Positions 21,445 through 33,668 of a stretch of 64,000 nt of DNA are shown here, piece after piece. The stretch is from NCBI GenBank assembly GCA_004352715.1, contig SCFE01000058.1:1375474-1439473 (forward strand), given 5' to 3'. Every line of letters starts with the position of its first letter. Position 1 is the first letter of the stretch. This DNA is from Hofstenia miamia (Eukaryota; Xenacoelomorpha; Acoela). The notes under the pieces are model-generated. The model saw nothing but the letters and a program-made list of their open reading frames with translations. It was not told the DNA's origin and ran no database searches. Made by a program: the position numbers and the translations under genes.

Positions 21445-21712
21445 TTTCTCAAAGGTAACCATATAAAGACATTGATAATCTAAACCAGCCTTGAGAATCA
21501 CAGAGTTTAATGTAGGATAATTAAATCTTTGTATTTCAAAGTTATCTACTATGTATTTAATTACTTCCTTTGGACTGGTTAATTCATTTTCCCTGTTTCA
21601 TTAGAACAACCTGTAGATTGTACTCCATAATTTTTTTCATTTTCACCTGTCTTGGTATCATTTACTGTTTTCAGTATAATTGGTTCACTTAAAATTGGAA
21701 CTCTTTTGCTCA
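21292..21712 (-). pseudogene. Polinton P2 small ORF of unknown function
   Basis: The counterpart of 7625-8045, with the same start context (TATATAG then ATG) and the same internal stop. One visible difference is Arg for Ser in the NISIxDILDKF stretch. Function is unknown. Confidence 0.45.
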
Positions 21713-21797
21713 TTTTCTATATAAATGATTAGAAAAAATTAATTGCAATAATTTACCTTAGGAAGGAAATATGTCAAATTTTGCAATCTAATCCATT

Positions 21798-22950
21798 TTA
21801 TACGCCCTGCATCACTTGCAAACAGCCAAAATGGACCATTCTCATGTAAAATATCACACCAATTATACCACTAGATGTACCTAGTCTAAATATTAATTTA
21901 TTATAATCTAAACTGTACACAAGTTCCTGATTAATAATAATTATATTTGCATACTTTTGCAAGTTGCACTTATTCCTTTGGCATATTTCTCTAAAGAATA
22001 TGTGCTTACCAATTACCTTATATTGACAATGTTGCAAATCAGAATTATAAGTGTTTTTAAATTCTGTATCAAATTTCATTCCTTTAATATTATCACTGCC
22101 ATCAGTACTACTATTTAATTCAATGTCATTTGAAAATAGATCAGTTGTGTCAAAATATATATTATTTAAGGAAACAAATGTTTCTTCTGTTACTAAATTG
22201 TGTACAGACAATACACCCAATTTACTAATTTCAACATAAATATCTTTTGATTTTTCACAAACTACTGCAAATCATTGGGAGGCCATGTTTTTTTGGTAAG
22301 GAAAATAAAGTCAAGTTGTTAGACAAAATCTCAGCAGTTTTAAAAACATATTTACCCCTAAAATGTACAAAAGTATTAATTGTTTGTAGGAAAGTAAATA
22401 CTATGTCACTAGAATTTCCATTATATATATTATCACTTATCAGTGTACAATGAATTGAAATGTTGTCAATTCCTTTTGCAATGTTAGGAACATGATTTGA
22501 AATTGTAGTCTTTTTAAAGATCATTGGATGGTTTATATTTAAGAACTTAAAACCTAGTAGATCACCAAATTCTTTATACAATGTTAAACACCTTATACAT
22601 ATTTTTATTAAAAATAATTTCAACATATTTATCTGTAGTTTCATTTGATCAATGACCATTTGCTACAATTTCATTATTTATATATGCTGATATATCTTTG
22701 TACTGATAAATACCATCAGGAAATATAACTTTTATCCATGTAATAGCCCTATTGTGGGAATATTCAAATTTGCTGTTCTTATACTCCTCAGAAATGTTGT
22801 ACCAAGAGTATGACATATTTATTTGATCTAAGCAAATGCAATGTGGTTGTGTGTGTAATCTTAAGGGATTTACAAATTTTACTGTGAATCAAAAGGTTTA
22901 CCTATAACATTTTCATAATTTGAATTTAGAAATAAAGGAATTTCAGTCAT
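21798..22950 (-). pseudogene. Probable Polinton minor capsid (penton-like) protein, broken (P2)
   Basis: The counterpart of 8131-9309, starting at an ATG at 22,950 after TTATATAG. It shares most stops with P1. A 26-base deletion near 22,590 removes codons around the conserved Leu-Ala-Lys region and changes the frame. The KGIDNISIHCTLIS block is intact. Confidence 0.45.
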
Positions 22951-22951
22951 A

Positions 22952-23073
22952 TCTACTATATAAGGAAAAAAGAAAATCTTTTTTCTGAGAAAAGTTCTTT
23001 CTCTTAAGTAAGAGTGAAATTAATTTCACAACAGAGAACCTTGGTTTTCCTTAAGAAAATTAAAGTTGTAATT
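22952..23073 (-). promoter_or_regulatory. Repeated start-region block (P2, penton side)
   Basis: The same block as 9311-9432. It repeats at 25,089-25,198 within P2, before the second gene pair. Confidence 0.45.
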
Positions 23074-24369
23074 TAGTGAAAAATTTCTTAACATCTTCTT
23101 TAGTAATAGCTTTTAATCTTACTAATTTTTCAATTAACTGAATAATTTCATTACAAATTTGAGCACTGTCATTTCCAGTCTTTTTAGAAGAAATAAGTAA
23201 TTCCAAGCAATCAATTAATTGTGAAGCATCATTGTAGTAGAAGACACTTTGACCCTTAATTATCTTTTTAACTTTTTGATTCTTACAATTACTCTAACTC
23301 CAGCAAGCTTTACAATTTTCCCAAGTACTCTCTTAGAATTTTCAGTGTATTTATCTTGTTTTTTATTATATCTCTTTGATCTATAAAGGATTGAAAATTG
23401 GTTCAGAAATAATTGGTTTTCCATAAGGATTGACATTTAGATCTATATAGTAAGCTTCCAAAATATATTCTCCAAATAATTTATCCATATCTATAAATGT
23501 AATTCCAAACATGTTGTCATAAACATTAAGAGGAAAAGACTTCTTTTTCATAAGGTTAACTCTGTTAACTGTAGGCAGAGTATCTCTAGTCTTGAGTCAT
23601 TTTCCTTGAATATTTCCATCAATAGATTCATTACAGTCAACCAATTGAGTATTTTTTAACACAGAATTTATAAATTCCTTATATCTCTTTAATTCCTTTT
23701 CTATCTCTTACTAAGACATCATAATTTGCCTTATTTTCATCATGTTTATCAACAATTTCATTATGTTGATTAATAATTTCATTATAATATACTTGCTCAT
23801 CATCTGTTAAATTTGTTTTTTCTTTAAATTCTCTTATTACAAGTTTTAACTTATCATTATTCTTTTTTCAACCATTATCTTTTATAATTTCATCTATTTG
23901 TGCAATTAGATTTTCTTTTTCTGTATTATTAGTTGTTCTAAGCTCCTTTGGTAAAGTTAAGCTATATTTACTTAGAACATCCATATCAAAATTGGTTTCA
24001 ATTTGTGGAGCCTTTGTTCCTGATCCTGTATAGAACTCTCATCTCCAAAAGAACTTTCATCTTCTAACAGTTGTAGATTGTATGGCTTCCAGTAATCTAT
24101 TGCATCTTGTAACTGGATTTGATTTTTTCTCATTTTAGCTAATTCTTTTGTTTGATCCCTTAGATTTTGCTTAATGGTATTTGCTTGATCTTTAAATAGA
24201 TCTCCTTGATCTGAAATAGTCTTTGTAATAGGCTTGTATGTTTCTTGTAAGTTGTACTGAACTTCATTTTTTTGGTTAATGTAGTCATGTTTTTGTTGTA
24301 AAAACTTTTTTCTTGCTTACTGACTTCATCTTCAAGATTTACTAGTTTTCTATGTTCATTGTAATCCAT
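23060..24369 (-). pseudogene. Polinton coiled-coil protein, broken (P2)
   Basis: The counterpart of 9419-10,728, start ATG at 24,369. The first 69 codons are open as in P1, with a few substitutions (Glu/Val and Lys/Gln in the first coiled coil). Later stops and frame changes are shared. Confidence 0.45.
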
Positions 24370-24523
24370 TGTTACATAATTAATTTAGAAAGTAAGTTTT
24401 GACTCATATCTTTTGAAATATAGAACACATTGTCCCTTAGCTCTTAAAATTGAACACACTTTTCTGTGTGCATATATTACCAAGTTTTATTAAAGTTTTT
24501 GTGTACTGTCTTCTTTTCTTTGT

Positions 24524-25090
24524 TTACAAAAAAAGAGAGTCATAATAATTAGACAAGCTTTCAAATAGGTCTGCATTAAAGGAACTATCCTTAGCAATTG
24601 AATTTTTGTAATGATTATCAACAAGAGTGTAAAAACCATTTGTGTACAATTTGTTGTTTATGTCTTTGAAACATTGTAATAAGAATGTGAAATATATATT
24701 GCTGATATGTTATGATGACAACCATCAGTGAAAGGATTTGCAATTTTATTCTGTGTCTTTTCTGTTAGCTATTTTTTATATGTGGTTCCACCAACTCTGT
24801 ATTCATTAGTTTTTTTAGAAATTCTTCAGGAAATATTTCAGAAACATAACCTACTTGAATTAATATTCTTTTCATTATCTTAATTAGGTTTTGTAATTTT
24901 TCTTGATGAAAATTTGGAGTACATATAGCTTATCATAATATTTAAGAGGTCTTAAAATCATATCCATTAATAAATTAGTTTTTCCACATTGTGACTTTCC
25001 ACATATAAGCATTCTAAAGTCTTCTGATAAGAAATCTACAGGTTATTTGTCATTTTTCACTTTTGGAGTATCATAATTAATAATCTTCAC
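24524..25090 (-). pseudogene. Polinton packaging ATPase, broken (P2)
   Basis: The counterpart of 10,883-11,449 with the same Walker A (GKSQCGKT) and the same stop between the beginning and Walker A. One change after Walker A gives Met-Asp-Met in place of Ile-Asp-Met. Confidence 0.7.
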
Positions 25091-25198
25091 TATATAAGGA
25101 AAAAAGAAAATCTTTTTTTCCACTGGAAAGTTCCTTTCCCTTAAATAAGAGTAAAATAAATTTCACAATAGAGAACAAAGTTTCTTAAGAAAATCTTT
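25089..25198. promoter_or_regulatory. Repeated start-region block between ATPase and PLA2-like genes (P2)
   Basis: The same block as 11,448-11,557, with TATATAAGG next to the ATPase beginning. Confidence 0.45.
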
Positions 25199-25219
25199 TT
25201 CCTTTTTTATTTTATAAAG

Positions 25220-25771
25220 ATGCCAATAAATTTAACTTACTGTGTTAAAGAAAAGAAACTAACAGGTTCTATTCCAGTTTCTTGACAAATACTTACAACA
25301 AAAAATGGAAGAAATATGCTGAAATCAAATTGTAGCAATTGTGGAAGTAAAAAGACACAATTTGTAAGGAGTAAAGTTGGTACAAACAGAAGCAATGCTT
25401 CCTATGTGGCTGTGGTTGGTGGAGCTCTTCATATTCATAAAGCAATTGGTTATCTTCTAAAACCAAATGGAGGTTTCACACTTCCAAATCATAAATATAC
25501 TGGACCATATAATCCTTTGCAAAAACAATTAGGAAACAATGTACAACTGGTTAATCAAATTGATGCTATTTCTAGAGAACATGATATATGTTATAACAAA
25601 GCTCAAAATGGAGAGCTTGGCTCTCCAAGTATATCTAGCCATGATAAACAAATGTTGAAGAATTCAAGAAATGTTAAACCTAAAAATTTTTGTGAAAGAC
25701 TTGACAAGATACTAGTTTCAAGTGTTATTAATGTAAGACATATGTTGGGATTTGGGGCAGGATTTTCCAAA
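25220..25771 (+). pseudogene. Polinton zinc-ribbon / PLA2-like protein (P2, mostly open)
   Basis: It begins MPINLTYCVKEKKLTG with the same TGA as P1 after about 20 codons, then is open from 25,286 onward. It shows the zinc-ribbon Cys pair (NCSNCGSKKTQF), a YTGPYNPLQ calcium-loop-like block and the catalytic-type REHDICYNKA with the His-Asp pair. A Glu-Arg-Leu-Asp helix and a Gly-rich end (MLGFGAGFSK) follow. In the calcium loop Tyr stands where the family usually has a second Gly. The frame runs without a stop into the integrase at 25,772. It is the better guide to the ancestral protein of the two copies. Confidence 0.7.
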
Positions 25772-26701
25772 ATGAATAAAAAAAACTTGAATTTAAAAGA
25801 GAAGGCTCTTCTTCTACATTTAACAAACTTAAACTCAACCTTAGCTAATGAACTTCATAAGCATCTTAGAAAACAATTTCAAGAGAATCATGTAATTGTA
25901 ACACAGATAAATGAAATTTGGTGTGCTGATTTGTAGATATTGAAAAATTTGAGTAAGGATTATAAAAATTTATAGATTATTATAGATACATTTTCAAAGC
26001 ATGAATTGATTATTCCTTTAAGAGATAAGACTGGACCTACTGTTAGAGATGTATTACAAACAGTTCTTACAAGTCAGAGAATTCCTAAATTTCAATGGGT
26101 TAATAAAGGAAAAGAGTTTTAAAATAATGTTCAAGAACTATGTGACAAATATAGTATAAAAATGTACTCAACAGAAAATCTTGAAAAAAATTCAATTGTT
26201 GAAAGATTTAATAGGACAATCAAAAACAAAATGTGGAAAGAATTCACAAAACAAAATCATACACAATATTTAAATTACTTCCTCAAATTTTTAATGAATG
26301 GAACAATACAAAACATAGCTCCAATTGATGCATCAAAAAGGAAAAATGAAGATGAAGTTTACAACAATCTGTACAATGACAGTAACCATATTAGTACCCT
26401 TAAAGCAAAATTTAAAGTATAATTTAAGTATACTTAAAAGGAAAGTTTTTGATAAAGGTTATGCACCAATAATAATCAAAGAGATTTTTGGTTCATAAAT
26501 TAACAAGACCCTATAGCATACAAATTGAAGGTTTTTACTAATGAAGAAATACAAGGATAATTTTATGAATATGAATTACAAAAAACTGATCAGGATATTT
26601 TTAGAATTGAAAAAGTGTTAAGAAAAAAGAATGGAATGATAATTGTTAAGTGGTCAGGATATCCTGATAAATTTAGTAGTTGGCTTAATATTCCTTCATA
26701 A
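25772..26701 (+). pseudogene. Polinton integrase with chromodomain, broken (P2)
   Basis: The counterpart of 12,132-13,062. The first Asp is present in NEIWCADL. The second is Asn (VNKGKEF), so the catalytic triad is lost. The Glu in NSIVERFNRTIKNKMW remains. A short stretch at 26,466-26,494 has been replaced by sequence matching the GIY-YIG gene at about 27,100. The chromodomain IVKWSGYPDKFSSWLNIPS is intact at the end. Confidence 0.85.
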
Positions 26702-26965
26702 TTGTTTTGATAACATTTTGTTTTTTTATTTAAATATTCTTAAAAGCTGTTGTTTGATGCTGTTTATTATGACTTTCAGTTAAGTGATAGCACTTTCCTT
26801 TCCTGATAGTGTTTTATTTGAATTTTATCATTCACTTTTTTGCAAATGTTTTATTTTCTTGTTTCTGGGGCGTAGCCAAGGGGTGCCAGGGGGTGCAAAG
26901 CATTTCTGGCAATGCCAGTGTCTTGTTCTTCCCTTTTTCTAATTTCTTCTTTTTCTATTTCACAT

Positions 26966-27365
26966 TTATACATTATTGGCTTTTGTTTTGAAGTTATTGC
27001 ATTGTACATTTAAAAGATTCTCTTGATATTTATTTGCAAAATCCTTGACGTATCTTTTTTCAATCACTTCCAGCATCTTTTTATCTTTTGATGGAGCATC
27101 AATAATCAAAGAGATTTTTGGTTTACTTTTAGGGGGTTCCCTGAACTGTGTTCAGTTTTGTATAATATTTATTTACTTGACTATCTTTTGATCTTAAATG
27201 CAAAGTAAGCTTTGTTTCTAGACTATTGCAATTTGATCCAATATAAATTTTATTTGAATTTTCAAATTCTACTTTATATATCTTTCCTTCTTTATAGTCA
27301 CTATTAAACTTAGCATTACATAATTAAAAATTAGCCATTAGATGATTTTTAAATTCTTTATGCAT
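26966..27365 (-). pseudogene. GIY-YIG endonuclease, broken (P2)
   Basis: The counterpart of 13,327-13,726 with no obvious difference in the core: KIYKVEF and YIGS strands, LETKLTLHLRS helix and C-terminal EVIEK. It carries the same stop before the core and the same frame change after it. Confidence 0.6.
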
Positions 27366-27432
27366 ATGTAAATATATTCAAATTTTGTTGTTCTATATAA
27401 AGCAGTATATACTTATTTTTTATCCATCACAA

Positions 27433-28282
27433 TTACATCATATATATATTATAAGGTTCAATGATGTCACATCCTTGAAATTTATAAACTGTTAGATGAA
27501 ATGAGGGAATAAAATTTTTTCTGAAATCATCAATTGTAAATTTTAAGTCATTATTTAATTTAATGTATTCATTGTGTATTTCTTCCATTTTAAATTCCAT
27601 GGTATTAAATATCTATTGCTCTTTCATATTATTGGTAGCCATTACAGGTATACCTTCAATGCCATTATTATATTTGAATTTTACTTCTAAAGAAAGTTTG
27701 TCATCAAGGGGGCAATGAAGTCTTTATATTGTAAATTCTTTACAGCATTCTTTTGTAACTAGTTTTCTTGTTTTGTTTAGAAAACATATATTTCAAATTT
27801 ACCTTCAATTTTGCTTGTTTGTAGTAATGATGTTAACATATTGTAAGTTTTCTTATCATACCTACCAGTTTCTTCTTTGTAATTCAATATTTTTTATTTG
27901 AGCACATTTGCTTAATTGGGAGTGATATCAAGTAATTATCCTTAATTGAAGAATGGCTTTCTACAGGTGAACATTGATATGGATCACCAAACATGTTAAC
28001 AATATATCCATATTAAAGAAAGCCTTGATCAATTTTTGATATCCATTTATTTGGCAAAATAGAGAATCCATCTATAAATATCTCCTTGTTCTTTAAATCT
28101 TCCAATTTGTTATAGTTATATTCAGAAAAATACCTATCAAATGTATAGCAAATTTTATTAACACTATTTAATCTTCTTCTTTTGTTTTCAATTTTTACTG
28201 TTTTTTGCAAGTTCACATAACTTTGTAGTCTTACCTAATCCCAGTGGTCCTACATAAATTGTTCATTCCCAACTTCACAAAT
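27433..28282 (-). pseudogene. SF1 helicase domain continuous with polymerase (P2)
   Basis: The counterpart of 13,794-14,641. Walker A is recognisable. Walker B reads FIDGFSILP where P1 has FIDEFSMVP, so the catalytic Glu is lost here. The C-terminal motif SFHLTVYKFQG is kept. Confidence 0.6.
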
Positions 28283-30034
28283 TTATGATTCTATGTCTAA
28301 GTTTTCTCTATAATGCCTTTCAAAATATGTTATGTCATCTTTATACATAAGTGGTTTGCCAATGTATGAGGAATTAAATGTAATAACTTTCCTGTATTCA
28401 TATATGCTTTTAGGATTTGTAATATATATTCCACCTGTATTTATTGCATATAATTGTGAACCCACTGTACATGCTTCATCTATCAATTTCAAGCATTGTA
28501 AAATTGAATTAGGTATAACAAAATGATTTATAGATTTGTTGTCCTGAAATATTTGTTCCCATGTTTGCTCCTTTATTGTATATATTGTCTAATTTGTGAA
28601 TAATTATATTCTTTTTTGAAATCATTGACTCAGTCCAACAATTCATTGCAGTTTCATATTCAGCACATGTAAAGTCATAGTTAGTCTTATTGTACTTTCT
28701 ATCTAATTCTCCAATAAAACTATTAGCTAAAGTTTTAGCTCCTCTTTCTGGAAAAGCATCAAAAATGTATTTTTTAAAATACTAGAAAGTTTCTGGTTTT
28801 AGACACTTTTTGCCTAATAATTTATATTTAATTTTTCCATTTTCCATTTATTTATTTAATATTTTATTAAGGTGTATGAATAGAAACCAGCTTCTATTTA
28901 TATGGAACTACCTATATTTAAAGCATGACAAAAATCTATTTCATCAATATGGAATTCTCATTTATATATATATATCAAAATTTAATTTATCAATTTCTAA
29001 GAATTAGTAATTTTATCATGTATAGTATAGACTTGAATTAGATACTCATGTTTTTGAAGTGCAGAGGAATAGCACTTACATATATCCATATAAACTACTG
29101 AATTATATAAAGACTCTCTGAATTCATGTGAACACCATTGTAGTGCATTAGGGTAAAATTCATTTAATATCTGTTTTGTTATATCATAATATTGTGATTC
29201 TGGAATGTACCCATTTTTATTATTAGCAGGGCTTGTATAAGATTGATTTGACCAAAGGAAATTATAGGTTTTGTAAATTTCAGATAATTCATTACATATT
29301 AGTCTTTGCTCATAATATGATTCATTTAAAATTACCATATTTGAATTCTGGTCCAAAAATCCGTCTAAAATTCCTCTGTTATTCCAATGGATATAATCTA
29401 TGTAGTAACAAAAATTTTCTGTATAGAAATGCAGAGCTTCCACAATACTTACACATTCAGGTAATACAATAACAAAATTTTTTGTTTAAAGTGCTTAATA
29501 TCTTCCAACTGACTTAATTTTATAATTTTCTCATGCCTATTTGACTGTTTTAAGACTTTCATATATTTTAAAAGGTTAACAGTACCCCTTGCTTAGCTTT
29601 TGATGCAGTCAATTTTAAATCCTTGTCTAATATTAGAAACAAATGATTATCTTTCACAATATACATATACACTAATGTTATATCTGACAAATTATTTTAT
29701 ATGATATAAACTTTCTATACATTGGATCAAAAGCATGAATACTAACATTTTAATGACAAGCTTTAAGCCAGTTTACAAATTCATTTGAAGATATCATTAG
29801 ACCATTTAATACAAATTTATAGTTCAGTTCTTAAAATATCTTTAGTGTATCTCTCTTAAAACCCTGTTTATCTTTTATCTAAAACACATTCATTATTTTC
29901 ATTGTTTTCAATGTCTGAATTATCAAAGATTGAAATTAATAACTGTTTTCCCATTTTATCATCACAAATATCTTTTCTTGTGAAAGTAATAACATGAAAA
30001 CCAAGTTTGTTAATTGTTTCAAATAAAGAACATT
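28283..30034 (-). pseudogene. Polinton family-B DNA polymerase, broken (P2)
   Basis: The counterpart of 14,642-16,393. The 148-codon palm stretch 28,997-29,443 with motif A (YMDICKCYSSAL) is identical in protein to P1. Motif C again reads NTGG with the Asp lost. Confidence 0.8.
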
Positions 30035-31501
30035 TCTATAAGTGACATTCTAGATAAATTCAAGCAGGAAATATGTTTGATTGGTCCTGGAGAAAGATGT
30101 TTAAAAAGCTTATTTGAATATGTATTTGGAAGTAACCAATGTTGTGATGTACATTCAATTCTCTATGACAGTTACAGGTGATTTTTCAATGGATATGGAT
30201 TGAGTCACAAATATTACTGCTATCAAAAATACTTGATATTTCTTAAAAAAGAGTCCTTTATTAAGACATATTACAAAGTTTATGTTTTGAATAAAAAATA
30301 TAATTTGAAACTACAGTTACAATTTCATTAAAAAATGAACAATATGATGTGATGGGATCATAATGGGACCAGTAATCTTTTGAAAACAACAAAAATGTAA
30401 AATATCTCATTAAATATTGCATTAATCACTCTGAAACCCTTTCCAATTGCTTTTAAATAAAAAATTATGTATAGTAACTTATTTTCAAGTTAATAGGTTA
30501 AAGAGTTTTCATAGAAATTGATAATTTTACTCATTTAGAGTAGTGGTGAGATGAGGGATGCTTTAGCAAAATTGAGTGATGAATGACAGAGTTTGATTGG
30601 GTGCTAGTGAACATTAAAAATTTTCAATTCACAAAGTTGGAATAAAGATTTGAATTTCAAAACCAAAAATTGGAGCTTTTGAAGTGAATCTTTTAAGGTT
30701 TGATAAATTATTTCTTGCAATGTATTATACTATTTCTTTTGCATTTTAATTACTTTTTAATATATTAATCTAATTGCTTACTATTTTGGCTATAATAACA
30801 CTAAAAATTTCCCTAAAAAGTAAATATCACGCAAAATAACTACCAAAAAATGCTTAAAGTTAAACTCTTTAAATTTATACTTGAGGTGGTATCCTTTTAA
30901 TATATGGTGTAATAGCTCCATGACAGCCATAGCCATCATAGTCACATATTAGCTTCTGCAATATAAATTGTACTACACTAATGAATAATTCTCAAAATAT
31001 ATATATTTGAGTATGCTAGCATTTTGTACTGCATTTTCATTGCAACTTCCCATAAAACAAATTTTAAGCCTCTATTTTCATGTTGTATAACCCAAATGTC
31101 TTTTCTTCCTAAAAACTTGAAATTTTAGCTACAGAACCTTGTTATTAGTAGAAAATTTTAGTTAGAACTATGTAGACTTTATTTGAAAATTTTTAATCAA
31201 CTGAAGTCCATCTATGCAAATTCATGCCTTCTTTGCAAAATTAAGCAGAAGCATACCTAAGATTGAATGATAATTATAATGTTATAAACAAAAATCAATT
31301 GAATGCTTTTAGATTGCTAAGCTCTTGCATTCATCAGAAAAAAAACAAGATCTTTTGATATCTTATCTTGAAATAAGCAGGATGAGTTCAACTGACTAAT
31401 TTTAACATGAATAAACTATGAATCATTAAAAATTAAGCTGAACTTTCTGTAGTGAATCATTCCAAATATCTAGAAGTGCATAGCAACATCTCTTAACCTC
31501 A
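30030..31501. repeat. P2 right terminal inverted repeat (inner part)
   Basis: It matches 16,389-17,860 of P1. It diverges over a short patch near 30,660-30,740 where it resembles the third fragment at 31,503. It ends at a single N, so the outermost kilobase is absent. Confidence 0.8.
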
Positions 31502-31502
31502 N

Positions 31503-31845
31503 AGGTTTGATAAATTATTTCTTGCAGTATATTATATTGCAATATTATCACATTATTAAAGTACATTCTTAAATGCAATGCTGACAGATGAAAATCGTTT
31601 AAATTATCAACAAACATGTTACAAGCACTGCTCCCACTATTTCTTTGCATTTTAATTACTTTTTTATCTATTAATCTAATTACTTACTATGATAGCTAAA
31701 AAAAGACTAATAATTTACTTAAAAAATAAATATCAATCAAAATAACTACACAGAAATGCTTAAAATTAAACTCTTTGAGTTTATACTTAAGGTGGTATCC
31801 TTTTAATATATGGTGTAATAGCTCCATGCCAGCCATTGTAGTTAT
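31503..31845. repeat. Third, diverged Polinton TIR fragment
   Basis: It aligns by eye with 17,060-17,310 and 30,690-30,935 but with many differences and an internal insertion of about 110 bases. It stops directly before the MFS pseudogene. This implies an older Polinton copy or a recombined arm. Confidence 0.6.
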
Positions 31846-31854
31846 GTGGCACAC

Positions 31855-32691
31855 ATTAAAAGGATTTTACAAAGTTTTTTCAGAAAAGAAATTTCTTTTT
31901 TAACAAAAGTCCAATAAGAAACAACGCCTCTCAATTGAACAATCACCACTAAGAAAAATATCGCCCATTCACAAAAGAAACCAATAAAAACTAGGTGTCC
32001 AATGATTACACCTACTGTACATGCTATTGAATACAGTGGTCCAACAAGTGCACAAATTGATTTAGGTTGTAATAGTTGAACTTTTCAGTGCAATACATGA
32101 CAATAACTGTCTAACCTTTAATATAAAAACTGATGGGCACAAACTGGATGGGACAAGCATGGCACCACTACTGCATATGTTATTTCAACTTCATGTTCTG
32201 AGTTATTCCAATTGTTTTTCATTGATGAGCTAGCGTTCCTCCAATATATGCAATGTTAGCATTCAAATTAAATGGAATTCCAATAAAAATATGCAATCCC
32301 ATGAACACATCATCCTAGTCCAAATTTCAGTCTTGAAGCCTTAAATAATTTCACATAACTCCAACTCTGAACTTTCATTGCTGCCTTGTTTTGAAAGAAA
32401 TCTACGAACAATGCTAAAACAAACAATTATAATTGTTTCTATAGTTGAAAATAAAATAAATATGAACTTATAGGAAGTCTTTGTGTCAAAATTAGTTGGT
32501 AATAGGGCCCAATTGAAAGTCCAACATTAAAAAATGCCAACACAAGAGTTACTGATTTTGCTCCTAGTTTTTCCAATAGCTGAATAGTAGGTGGATAAAA
32601 TATACAAACCTCATAGCTCATCCTGTTAAAAATCTGCTCAAGCAACTAAGGATTGTGTAAACCACATTTCTATTGATATAATCAGCTAGTC
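31855..32691 (-). pseudogene. SLC18B1-like MFS transporter, long exon, decayed
   Basis: A TTTAG acceptor precedes base 32,691 and the frame begins LADYINRNVV, as in the intact copies. It then reads SRFLTG, a TGA, and frame changes. Recognisable blocks include QLLEKLGAKSVTLVLAFFNV, the SIACTVG region and a degraded end in place of HFVKPF. Length and order match the intact long exons at 44,206 and 63,718. It lies next to a Polinton TIR fragment. No first exon is visible upstream before the gap at 32,943-33,655. Confidence 0.8.
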
Positions 32692-33668
32692 TAAATGCAT
32701 TGTGATGTATTTTGTTATGTAGTAAAGAGTTGAAATTGGGTCAAATTAAGCTAATCCCAATTAGACTTTTCACATACACATAAACCATATCTTCAAATTT
32801 GAAATTTAGTCCAAGTCTTTCAAATTAAATTATGATTTATATACAAGGAGCCCATTAGTTTTTTTACTCCTCTTTCTATTTAAGATAAAAAATACTATGC
32901 ATTCTATGTGGTACCCAAACAAAGAAACAAAATATATATATANNNNNNNNNNNNNNNNNNNNNNNNNNNNNNNNNNNNNNNNNNNNNNNNNNNNNNNNNN
33001 NNNNNNNNNNNNNNNNNNNNNNNNNNNNNNNNNNNNNNNNNNNNNNNNNNNNNNNNNNNNNNNNNNNNNNNNNNNNNNNNNNNNNNNNNNNNNNNNNNNN
33101 NNNNNNNNNNNNNNNNNNNNNNNNNNNNNNNNNNNNNNNNNNNNNNNNNNNNNNNNNNNNNNNNNNNNNNNNNNNNNNNNNNNNNNNNNNNNNNNNNNNN
33201 NNNNNNNNNNNNNNNNNNNNNNNNNNNNNNNNNNNNNNNNNNNNNNNNNNNNNNNNNNNNNNNNNNNNNNNNNNNNNNNNNNNNNNNNNNNNNNNNNNNN
33301 NNNNNNNNNNNNNNNNNNNNNNNNNNNNNNNNNNNNNNNNNNNNNNNNNNNNNNNNNNNNNNNNNNNNNNNNNNNNNNNNNNNNNNNNNNNNNNNNNNNN
33401 NNNNNNNNNNNNNNNNNNNNNNNNNNNNNNNNNNNNNNNNNNNNNNNNNNNNNNNNNNNNNNNNNNNNNNNNNNNNNNNNNNNNNNNNNNNNNNNNNNNN
33501 NNNNNNNNNNNNNNNNNNNNNNNNNNNNNNNNNNNNNNNNNNNNNNNNNNNNNNNNNNNNNNNNNNNNNNNNNNNNNNNNNNNNNNNNNNNNNNNNNNNN
33601 NNNNNNNNNNNNNNNNNNNNNNNNNNNNNNNNNNNNNNNNNNNNNNNNNNNNNNNTATATATATATAT

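Larger units (their letters stand above)
20534..31501. mobile_element. Polinton/Maverick DNA transposon, copy P2 (decayed, left end in gap)
   Basis: It matches P1 gene by gene in the same orientation with an offset of 13,639-13,667 bases and high identity. Scattered substitutions and 1-30 base indels distinguish the two. The visible left arm begins in the gap and the right arm ends at a single N (31,502). P2 keeps some frames that P1 lost (PLA2-like protein to integrase) and has lost others (integrase Asp, helicase Walker B Glu). It is either a second insertion, a tandem duplication, or the other allele placed in series. Confidence 0.88.
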
